Assembly: GCA_020638555.1 (NCBI GenBank)
Contig: JACKII010000002.1
Coordinates: forward strand, 1 to 64,000
DNA from: Alphaproteobacteria bacterium
GTDB taxonomy: Bacteria; Pseudomonadota; Alphaproteobacteria; Bin95
Reading direction: 5' to 3'
Length of the DNA: 64,000 nucleotides
Under the pieces are notes generated by a model. It was given only the letters and a program-made list of their open reading frames with translations, had not been told where the DNA came from and did no database searches. The translations under genes and the position numbers were made by a program. The number at the start of each line of letters is the position of its first letter. Position 1 is the stretch's first letter. Shown here one piece after another: positions 7,879 through 16,300 of the stretch.

Positions 7879-9750
7879 TCACGGCAGCCAGCGCCAGAGC
7901 GCGAGCCGGACCCAGCCGACCAGCCGGTCGGACAGGGCGCGGATCAGCAGGCGCTCGTCGATGGCGGTGCGGGCGATGCCGAGCATGCCGGGGCGGAGGT
8001 CCGGCGCCTCGGTCAGCAGCGCCGCTTCGACCCGGAACCAGTTGCGGCCGTCGCGCTGTTCGGCCAGCGGCGTGATGCGCTTGACGGTGTATTGGAGCGG
8101 TGTCTCCGGGATGGCGGACACGCGCAGCACCCCTTCCTGGCCGACCGCAATGTCCTTGATGTCCCGCTCGTCGACTTCGAGAATGACCCGGAACGAGTCG
8201 AGCGGCGCGATGCGGAACAGGGTTTCGCCGCGTTCGATGGAGGCGCCGAGGCGCTGGCTCAGATCGCCCTGGACCACATAGCCGTCGAACGGCGCGCGCA
8301 CGCGGGTGCGGGCCAGTTGCTGCTCGATCAGGGCCAGTTGCGCGTCGGACTGTCGGATCTGCGCCCGGATGATGTTGACCTCGGCCATTTTGCGCTCGGC
8401 CAGCGAGCGGTCGAGTTCGTTGGTCTTCTGCTGCCGCTCGGTGACGATGCGCAGGCGCTCCAGCGCCATGTCCTTGTCGTCGAGCGCCGCCAGGATGTCC
8501 TCCGCCTGCACCACGTCGCCGGCGCTGGCGTATTGCGCCGCCAGATAGCCGTTGAACGGCGCCACCACGGTGCGCTGCACGGTTCCCTCGATCGAGGCGC
8601 GCGAGGAGACGGCATAGTCGGTCTTGGTGTAGGCGAAGAAGGCGACGACGGCGGCGACGGCCAGCGTCGCCAGTTTGGTGGCGAAGTGCGAGGGGCCGAG
8701 CAGGCGCCGCAATTGCCCGCCGGCGCTTTCCCAGACCTTGACGATCAGCAGGCGGTCGTTGGCCTTGCGGTCCATCAGCACCGGGCCGACAATGCTGGCC
8801 ACCGCATCCAGCACGTCCACATCCAGGGGCGAGAAGGGGGCGTCGCGGGGGCGTTCGAAGGTGAGCGCGCCGACGATCTCGCCCGCATTCTGCATGGGCA
8901 CGGTCAGGATCGCGCCCATGCCGTGGGCCTGGAACAATTCCTCGTGCGCGCGGGTGACCCGGAACTCCCAGTTCGGCGGCGGCGGCCACAGGATGACGGC
9001 GTGCTGGTCGGCGGCCTCGTCCATGGCGCTGCTGACGTCGCGCATCAGATTGGTGCGGGCGCCGAAGGTGGAGCTTTGCGACATGGCGCGAACGCGGATG
9101 TGCCGGCGCTGGGCGAAACCGATAAAGACGGTCTCGCATTCCATCCGCCGGGCGATATCGGCCACCAGCGCGTTGCAGGCTTCGTCGAACCGGGCGTGTT
9201 CCAGAACGCTCGCCAGCATGTCGAAGGCGACGGCGATGCGCTCGCGCAGTTCGCCGCCCTTGATTTCCTGCTCGCGGCGGACCGCGACCTCGATCCAGCC
9301 GGCGCCCCATTCCAGCACCCGGAACGCGGCGGGCGTGGCCAGGTCGTTGGGGCCGAGGCGGACGACGACGGCGCCCATGAGTTGCTGCAACACCAGCAGC
9401 GGCTGCGCCAGGATGCGCTGGGTGCCCGTCTCGCCCAGCACCACGCCGCGGCGATGGTCGAGCGCCTGATTGGCGGCGGACACGATGTCCCCGTCGGGGC
9501 GGTCCTCGTGCGGCCAGGCGGCGATGGGATGGAACGGGCCCAGGTCCGGAGCCTCGCCGATGACGACATGGCCCGACACGCTGCGGCCCAGTTGTCGGCA
9601 CTGCAGTGCCAGCCACGCTTGCAGGAACGCTTCGACATCGTGCGCCGAACGAAACCGGTTCCACAGGGTCTGATCCAGGACTTCGACACTGACGGTCGCG
9701 TTCTGTTCGGCCGTCGCATCGACGGCCTCTGGGCCACTGGTCCGGTCCAT
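7879..9750 (-). CDS. GAF domain, transmembrane, HlyD adaptor fusion
   Basis: A 623-residue protein with a cytosolic sensor and a periplasmic adaptor. Residues ~1-170 are an unassigned region that looks like a degenerate GAF. Residues ~180-325 form a GAF-like domain (GMGAILTVPMQNAGEIVGALTFER). A single membrane helix follows (~357-377, LATLAVAAVVAFFAY), then a lipoyl half (~385-425), a coiled-coil hairpin (~425-480), the second lipoyl half (RVRAPFDGYVVQGDLSQRLG) and a barrel. AGGG sits about 6 nt before the ATG at 9750. It is the first gene of the five-gene run and lies across a 478-nt AT-rich gap from the giant gene. A ligand-sensing adaptor is unusual; it may gate export. Confidence 0.85.
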   Translation of the reverse strand: MDRTSGPEAVDATAEQNATVSVEVLDQTLWNRFRSAHDVEAFLQAWLALQCRQLGRSVSGHVVIGEAPDLGPFHPIAAWPHEDRPDGDIVSAANQALDHRRGVVLGETGTQRILAQPLLVLQQLMGAVVVRLGPNDLATPAAFRVLEWGAGWIEVAVRREQEIKGGELRERIAVAFDMLASVLEHARFDEACNALVADIARRMECETVFIGFAQRRHIRVRAMSQSSTFGARTNLMRDVSSAMDEAADQHAVILWPPPPNWEFRVTRAHEELFQAHGMGAILTVPMQNAGEIVGALTFERPRDAPFSPLDVDVLDAVASIVGPVLMDRKANDRLLIVKVWESAGGQLRRLLGPSHFATKLATLAVAAVVAFFAYTKTDYAVSSRASIEGTVQRTVVAPFNGYLAAQYASAGDVVQAEDILAALDDKDMALERLRIVTERQQKTNELDRSLAERKMAEVNIIRAQIRQSDAQLALIEQQLARTRVRAPFDGYVVQGDLSQRLGASIERGETLFRIAPLDSFRVILEVDERDIKDIAVGQEGVLRVSAIPETPLQYTVKRITPLAEQRDGRNWFRVEAALLTEAPDLRPGMLGIARTAIDERLLIRALSDRLVGWVRLALWRWLP

Positions 9751-9782
9751 TGACGACCCTGCTCGCTAACCCGTTATTTGTA

Positions 9783-9797
9783 TGCTATATTCTAGCA
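9783..9797. promoter_or_regulatory. palindrome TGCTA-N5-TAGCA, operator candidate
   Basis: TGCTA (9783-9787) and TAGCA (9793-9797) are perfect inverted arms around TATTC, 33 nt upstream of the GAF-HlyD start codon. Position and symmetry suit a repressor site overlapping the promoter of the export genes. No regulator for it is identified. Confidence 0.35.
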
Positions 9798-10013
9798 CAC
9801 TGTCGCTGCCGGTCCAAGGCGATAGGCGGGGGGTGGCCTGCCGACCAGGAGCGCAAGAACAGCAAAAACAGCCGCATAACAACCGGCAATTGTCCAGTAA
9901 CCGATCTGGGTTGCTATGGAAATTATTCCCAAGAAATATGTAAAGAGGATATATTGCAAAGATTATAACTGATATTTTGGGTATGCTAAATACGCGGTCC
10001 AGAATAGAAGGAT

Positions 10014-10019
10014 TATAAT
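10014..10019 (+). promoter_or_regulatory. candidate -10 box for the giant gene
   Basis: A perfect TATAAT lies about 210 nt upstream of the giant gene start. No good -35 element is visible at 16-18 nt spacing, so it may depend on an activator or be coincidental in AT-rich sequence. If used, the mRNA has a leader of roughly 200 nt. Confidence 0.3.
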
Positions 10020-10228
10020 CTGATGTGGAAATTAAATTGCATACTCAATGACGATAAAGAAAAATACTGTTGAGTCCGTTGAAGAGATGGTATTTTAATT
10101 TCATTACATATGATTTTGACGTTATTGAAGTAGCGTCATACGCCCGGTCAGGGTAATTCAGTAGCGCGTTGCGATCGTGCAATGGTGCCGACCCTGGCGC
10201 AAAGGCGATACATTGAGGAGTGTGTGGC

Positions 10229-11500
10229 ATGGCATTCCCGTTCGGCCAGTCGTCGTTTGAGCCGCCGAAAGTCTCGCGATTCCGCTCTCTGCCCTTGCTC
10301 CCATGGATGGCGCGCCAGACGCCTCATCGCTTTTTCTTCCGAAAGAGGAAACCGCTGACAAAGGCGGAGCGGCCGGTTCGGGTCTCGGCGATCAAGCTGG
10401 AGTCGCTGGAGCCGCGCTATCTGCTGTCGGCGGACCTGATGCCGCTGTCGGTCGATATGGCGGGCATTGATGGCGCCAGCTACACGCTCAGCTTCGACGA
10501 CCTGGCCCAGACCTTCCGCATCTACGATGACGAGACCGGCGGGGTGGTCGACCAGCGGGCGGTGGCCGAGACGTCGGAAGTCATGATCCGCGGCACGGAA
10601 GGCAATGACCGCCTGACGCTGGACGTCACCGCCGCCATCCTGGACCTGATGATCTCGTTCGACGGCGCGGGCGGCGACGATGTCGTGGCCGGCCCGGCGG
10701 CGGATGCGCTCTGGACCATTGACGGCCACAATTCCGGTTCGGTCGCAAACCTCTCGTTCACCAATGTGGAGTCGGTCGAGGGCCAGGCCGACAACGAGGA
10801 TACGTTTGTCGTCGGCGCGGCCGGCGTGCTCGACGGCGTGATCGACGGCGGAGCCGGCGGTTTCGACAGCATGGTGCTGGACGGCGGCTCGTTCGACAGC
10901 GTCGTCTACACCGCCACGGGGCCGAATTCGGGCTCGATCAACCGCGATGGCGTGACGCTCGTCTATGACGGGCTGGAGCCGCTCTATGACCAGACCGGCA
11001 CCAACGACCTGGTGATCGACCTGACGGCGATTTCCGACGAGGCGACGGTGTTCCAGGATGGCGGCAATGTTCGTGTCGAGTCCACGGACGGCACGTTCGA
11101 GTCCGTGATTGCCGCGCTGCCGACATCCAGCCTGACCATCAATCTGGGCGACGATCTGGGCTTGATCCCGGCCAATGGCGACGAGCTGGACGTGCCGATC
11201 ATCAGCCAGATCAACGGCGACGTGCTGACCGTCGGCACGCTCGACCTCGGTGCCGCCGCCTTCACCGTGAACGGTGAGGACGGGGCGGACCGCGTCGTGT
11301 TCACCGGCACCCTGTCGGCAGGCGCCGTGACCGTCAACGCCGAGGACATCGAGGTCGCGGGCGGGGCTTCGGTCACCGGCACGTCGGTGAGCTTCAACGC
11401 GGCGGCGACGGCGGACAGCCTGACCGTGGATCCGACCATGCTGGTGCCGGGCGTCTTCGTGGCGCTGCCGGTCTCCGAAATCCTGGTCAAGGCGATGTGA
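10229..11500 (+). CDS. giant protein, frame segment 1 (LEPR-XLL N-terminus)
   Basis: Residues 1-54 are basic (FFRKRKPLTKAERPVRVS) and have no hydrophobic core typical of a Sec signal. Residues 60-66 are LEPRYLL, the named LEPR-XLL motif found at the N-terminus of very large repetitive bacterial proteins. A beta-rich region follows with a GTEGNDRLTLDV segment. The frame stops at 11498-11500 just after ILVKAM; the next frame already reads GDVTATAGDVVLNATANQ, the expected continuation. The change (frame +2 to +1) is equivalent to one lost base at about 11485-11493. Confidence 0.8.
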   Translation: MAFPFGQSSFEPPKVSRFRSLPLLPWMARQTPHRFFFRKRKPLTKAERPVRVSAIKLESLEPRYLLSADLMPLSVDMAGIDGASYTLSFDDLAQTFRIYDDETGGVVDQRAVAETSEVMIRGTEGNDRLTLDVTAAILDLMISFDGAGGDDVVAGPAADALWTIDGHNSGSVANLSFTNVESVEGQADNEDTFVVGAAGVLDGVIDGGAGGFDSMVLDGGSFDSVVYTATGPNSGSINRDGVTLVYDGLEPLYDQTGTNDLVIDLTAISDEATVFQDGGNVRVESTDGTFESVIAALPTSSLTINLGDDLGLIPANGDELDVPIISQINGDVLTVGTLDLGAAAFTVNGEDGADRVVFTGTLSAGAVTVNAEDIEVAGGASVTGTSVSFNAAATADSLTVDPTMLVPGVFVALPVSEILVKAM

Positions 11501-13206
11501 CGGCCACCGCGGGCGACGTGGTGCTGAACGCCACGGCGAACCAGACCGTGCCGACCATGCCGGCCGTGTTCGGCCCGCTGGGCGGGGCGCTGGTGGTCGG
11601 CCTGCCGTCCGCGACCGTTGCGGTCGACGGCGGCGCGATCACCGCGACGGGTGCGGTTGACATCGATTCCGCGGTCACGCTGATCATCCAGGCCACCGAC
11701 GCGGCCGATGCCGGCGACAACTCGACCAGTAGCGATGCCGCGGTTGCGGTGACGGTGGTGCTCTCGACCTCGACCGTGGACGTGGTCGGCGCCAGCTCGA
11801 TTGCGGCCGACGGTGCCGTGTCGCTGAACGCGATGACGACCCTCACCGTGACCAGCAATGCCGATGGCACCGGCAGGACCGCCGGCGGCACGGTGGCCGT
11901 CAGCGAGGTGCAGGCCGCAACGCGGGTGGCGGTGAGCGGCTCCAGTTCCATCGGCGGCAATCTCGACACACCGGACAGCGTCGTGCTGGGCGCGACGCTC
12001 GGCAGCACGATCGCGACAACGGCAACGTCCACCGCCGGCGGCGCCTCGGACGGCGGCGGCACCAACGAGTCGGAAATGCGGTTGGAAGACGCCAACCAGG
12101 ACGGCGACATGTCGGACAACGCCGCCACGCCCGGCGGCGGCAGCCTGACATTTGCCGGCGCGGTCGTGGTCTCCGACTACCGGCCGGTGACCGAGGCCTA
12201 TATCAACAGTTCCGGGACCATCGCGTCGGCCGGGACGGTGGCGTTGACGGCGGTGGCGACGGAGTCCGTCACGGCGACGGCCGACGGCACCACCACCAGC
12301 GACGGCGGCACCGGTGTCGGCGTGGCCGTGGCCATCGGCGTGGTCGACAGTGTCGTCTCCGCGCGTCTGGGCGGAACCACAACTTATGAGACGCCTGCGA
12401 TCACGGTGAGCGCGACCCTGAACGCGGGCGACAGCTATGTCCTGACCGCGACCTCCGGCGGCAGTGGCTCCGCCGGGACCGGCGTGGCCGGCTCGCTTGC
12501 GATTCACATTGTGACCACCTCGGTCGAGGCGATCATCGAGAGCGGCGCCAATCTGACCCTGAACGGCGCCGACCTGACCCTTTCGGCCAGCGGCGACGCA
12601 CACCACCACCTCTGCCGTGCCGGACGAGGTCACGAATGCGAGCGACCTGGGCGTCGGTGCGTCCATTGCGCTTTACATCGGCAACAACACCGTGCGCGCC
12701 GGCATGGACGGCACGGAAACGCTGACCGGCGTCGACGATCTGACGATCACCGCCAGCGGCGATCACGACGACGAAACGCGCGCCGAGGCCGGTGCTGCGG
12801 GCACGAATACAACCATAGGTGGCGCAATAGCCATTGCGGTGGTCGACAATCTGGCCGAGGTCGATCTCGGCAATGCGGGCTCGACCCTGACGGTCGGCGG
12901 CAGTCTGACCGGCGAGGCGAGCAATGCCGGCACCAGCGAGACCGTGGCCGACGCCACGGTTTCCGGCGGCATGACCGCCATCGGCGCGGCGGTGGCCCTG
13001 GCCTTCGTCGACAACCGCTCCACCGCCAATGTGCGCCGGCAGTTGTCGGTCGCCGGCGCGGCGTCGATGACCGCGCGCAATGCCGGCGGCTCGTCGGTCG
13101 AGGCCAAGTCCTCGGTTGCGGGCACCGAGGAGGAAATGGGCGATCCGGATGCCATGGGCGGCGGCGCCGACGGGCAGCAGGACGAGGCGATCTCGTTCGC
13201 CGATAG
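11497..13206 (+). CDS. giant protein, frame segment 2 (solenoid repeats)
   Basis: Beta-solenoid-like repeat sequence (for example AAVAVTVVLSTSTVDVVGAS) is meaningful from about 11491 to 12597. After LTLSASGD the frame turns into Arg/His/Cys-rich nonsense, while the next frame continues HTTTSAVPDEV. Comparison with the later parallel phrase TITASGDHDDETRA shows one extra base at 12595-12599. The GTG at 11497 is therefore not a real start. Confidence 0.55.
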   Translation: MTATAGDVVLNATANQTVPTMPAVFGPLGGALVVGLPSATVAVDGGAITATGAVDIDSAVTLIIQATDAADAGDNSTSSDAAVAVTVVLSTSTVDVVGASSIAADGAVSLNAMTTLTVTSNADGTGRTAGGTVAVSEVQAATRVAVSGSSSIGGNLDTPDSVVLGATLGSTIATTATSTAGGASDGGGTNESEMRLEDANQDGDMSDNAATPGGGSLTFAGAVVVSDYRPVTEAYINSSGTIASAGTVALTAVATESVTATADGTTTSDGGTGVGVAVAIGVVDSVVSARLGGTTTYETPAITVSATLNAGDSYVLTATSGGSGSAGTGVAGSLAIHIVTTSVEAIIESGANLTLNGADLTLSASGDAHHHLCRAGRGHECERPGRRCVHCALHRQQHRARRHGRHGNADRRRRSDDHRQRRSRRRNARRGRCCGHEYNHRWRNSHCGGRQSGRGRSRQCGLDPDGRRQSDRRGEQCRHQRDRGRRHGFRRHDRHRRGGGPGLRRQPLHRQCAPAVVGRRRGVDDRAQCRRLVGRGQVLGCGHRGGNGRSGCHGRRRRRAAGRGDLVRR

Positions 13207-13306
13207 TCGCGGCGGCGCGATGGATACCGGCGTTGCCTCCGAAGCGGATGCGGATTCGAGAGCGGCGGTTCCGGCGGCGTCAGCGTCGCGGCGGCGCTGG
13301 CGGTGA
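12617..13306 (+). CDS. giant protein, frame segment 3
   Basis: The repeat phrases continue (LGVGASIALYIGNNTVRAGMDG, GAAVALAFVDNRSTANV) to about 13258, then turn to Arg-rich nonsense. The proper continuation, SGGSGGVSVAAALAVNITD, is in the next frame. Restoring a G between 13258 and 13259 (reading ADSESGGS) joins the two, so a one-base loss is the simplest explanation. The apparent GTG start at 12617 is internal. Confidence 0.5.
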   Translation: MPDEVTNASDLGVGASIALYIGNNTVRAGMDGTETLTGVDDLTITASGDHDDETRAEAGAAGTNTTIGGAIAIAVVDNLAEVDLGNAGSTLTVGGSLTGEASNAGTSETVADATVSGGMTAIGAAVALAFVDNRSTANVRRQLSVAGAASMTARNAGGSSVEAKSSVAGTEEEMGDPDAMGGGADGQQDEAISFADSRGGAMDTGVASEADADSRAAVPAASASRRRWR

Positions 13307-16300
13307 ACATCACCGACGCCGAGGCCTCGGCGGTGGTCGACGGCGTGATCGTCGATGCGGCCAGCCTCTCGCTGATCACCACCAACGATCAGGACGCGAC
13401 CGCGAACGCCGACGGTTCGGCCAGTGCCGGCGACGGCACCAGCGTCGGCGCGGCGGTGGCGATCAATGTCGCGACCATGACCAACACCGCGTCCGTCCTG
13501 GCGGGCTCGGACGTCAATCTGACGGGCAATCTGGCCCTGTCGGCGACGATGAACAACACCGACGGCGACGGCACCAGCACCTTCGGCGCGACGGCGATGT
13601 CCGGCGCATCGGGCGGCGACACCGGCGTCGCCGGCAGTTTCGCGCTGTCCATCGTCAACGCCAGCGCCATCGCGACGGTCGAAGGCACGGCCGACGTGGC
13701 GGCGGGCGGCGGCAATGTCTCGCTGATCGCCACCTCCATCAGCGACGGCACCGTCTCGGCCTCTGCCGAGAATGACGGTTCGGCAACGACCGGCGTCAGC
13801 GCGTCGATTGCGATTGGCGTGTCGAACCACACCGTCACCGCGGCCCTGCTGAATGGCGCGATCCTGACCGGCGCCGCGGATCTCAATCTCGCGGCGATTG
13901 GCGAGCACACCAACGCGGTCAGCGCCGGGTCCAGTGCCGATTCCATGGGAACCGCCGTCGGCGGTGCGCTGGCGATTGCCGTCGACGACCGCACGACCGA
14001 TGCCTCCATCGGCACGGGCGCGCTCCTGTCGATCACCGGCAGCATGGACGCGACCGCGACCCACACCGGCAGCACGACCACCACCGCCGGCAGCGAGGCG
14101 ACGGCGGCGGACGCCGGCGTCGGCGTGTCGCTGGCGCTGGCCTTCGTCGACGACACCGCCACCTCCTCGCTCGGGCGCAGCCTGACCGCGGGCGGCACGG
14201 TGAGCCTCTCCGCACTGGCGGAGGGCGGCTCGACGGTGGAGGCCATGGCCTCGGCGGCCGGTGCCGATACCGACGATGAAGCCGCGGATGGCAATTCCAG
14301 TGCGGACGACCAGGCGTCAGGCGCGACCGACCTCGCCAACGCCAAGTCCGGCCAGACGGACGGGACCAGCGAATCGGCGAGCACGGGCTCCGGCTCGGTC
14401 AAGGTCGGCGCGGCGCTGGCGTTGAACGTCTCCACGTCCACCGCGGTGGCGGAGACAGGCATGGTGACGGTGATGGCCGATGGCCTCAGCCTCATTGCGT
14501 CCAATGACATGGACGGCACGGCGTCGGCCGATGGCTCGGCGACCAATGGCGGCGAGGGCGACACCCAGGTCGGCATCGCGGTCGCGATCAATGTCGCCAC
14601 CATGATCAACCGGGCCGAGCAGTTCGGCACCTTCATCAGCACCGGCGCCGATGGCCTGACCATTTCGGCCACCATGACCGACGACGGCACCCACAGCTAT
14701 GGCGCGACCGCCATGTCCGGCGCCTCCGGCGGCGACACGGGCGTGGCCGGCAGCTTTGCGCTGTCGGTGGTAAACTCCACCACCACCGCGCGCCAGTCCG
14801 GCGCCGCCAGCCTCGGCTCCGGCGACGCCACCATTTCGGCCGAGGCCGTGAGCGAGGATACGGTTTCGGCGACGGCGGAGAATGACGGCTCCGCGACCAC
14901 CGGCGTCGGCGTCTCCATCGCCATCAACGTCACCGATCACCTGACCACGGCCGCCGTCGCGAACGGCGCGACCATCACGGGCGGCGACGCTGTCACCATC
15001 AGTGCCGCGGGTGAGCACACCAGTTCGACCACGGCCAATTCCGGCGCCAAGGCGGCGGACGATACCGGCGTCGGCGGCTCGCTCGCCATCGCCGTGGAAG
15101 AACGCACCACCGCTGCGTCCATCGGCACCGGCCTGGCCATGGACCTGACCGGCGCGCTGCTGATCGCGGCGAACCATTCGGGCGCGAGCGTCACCACCGC
15201 CGGCAGCGAAGCGACGGCGGGCGGCACCGCGGTCGGTGCCTCGATCGCCATGGCGTTCGTCGACGATGTCGGCACCGCCATCCTGGCGCGCGACGTGACA
15301 GCGGACGGCAGTGTCTCGCTGGCCGCCAACACCGACGGCAGTTCGACGACGGCCGCGACGGCCTCCGCCGAAGGCGTGGAGAAATCCAACGAGGACGCCA
15401 GCGGCAACACCGACGGCACGGCGCAGCAGGACAACACCCAGGACCTGGCGGCCAGCAAGTCCGGCGACAATCTGGCGGCGAAGGACGCCAACACAGCGAC
15501 CGCCAACAATGGCGGCGGCAATTCCAGCGTCGCCGTGGCGGCCGCACTCTCGGTCAATGTCAACAGTTCGATTTCCGAGGCCTCCATCGAGGACGGCCTG
15601 GCGGTCGTGGCCGGCGACGGCGCCGGCACCGGGGCGGTCTCGGTCACCGCCACCAACAATATCGGCGCCGAGGCCACCGCCGACGGTTCCGCCAAGCAGA
15701 CGGCGATGAATTCCAGCGGCAGCGACGCCATCGGCATCGCCATCGCCATCAATGTCGCCGACATGAGCAACCGGGCCATCATCGGCGCCGATACCGACAT
15801 CACCGCCGACGGTCTCACCCTGTCCGCGACCATGAAGGATGTCAGCGGCGAGGCCAGCGACAAGCACCAGTTCAAGGCCGAAGCGACCTCCGGCGCATCC
15901 GGCGGCGAGATCGGCGTGGCGGGCTCGTTCGCGCTGAGCGTCGGCACCACCACGACAGAGGCCGTGTTCGGCCAGGATCGGGCCGACCAGGCGGCCACCG
16001 GCGCGGCCTTGCTGACGCTCACCGGCGGCAATGTGAATGTCGATGCGGAGAGCATCACCACGACCACCACTTCCGCCACCTCGGCCACCGCGTCGGGCGG
16101 CTCGGATTCCGTCGGCGTCGGCGCCTCGATCGCCATCGGCATCGAGTTGAACGAAACCCGCGCCGAGTTCGAGGCGGGCGACACGATCAGCGGCTCGACC
16201 GGGTCCTTCACCGTCGACACCGTGGCCCACGACACCGTCACCACGACGGCCGAGGCGGGTGCTGCCGGCAGCACCGCGGTTGGCGGTGCCATCGCCATTT

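Larger units (their letters stand above)
9751..10228. promoter_or_regulatory. AT-rich divergent promoter region
   Basis: This gap separates the five-gene export cluster (minus) from the giant gene (plus). It is markedly AT-richer than everything around it and holds no open frame of note. It contains a 15-bp palindrome near the minus-strand start, a perfect TATAAT at 10014-10019 and a TGACG...CGTCA inverted repeat (10117-10121 with 10134-10138). It probably drives both transcription units and may be co-regulated. The contrast in base composition could reflect silencing by a nucleoid protein or foreign origin. Confidence 0.6.

Noticed and set aside
1992..9750. Classical type I secretion operon
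   Set aside because: There are RTX repeats and HlyD-like proteins, but no ABC ATPase of the HlyB type and no outer-membrane channel; the only ATPase is SecA-like.
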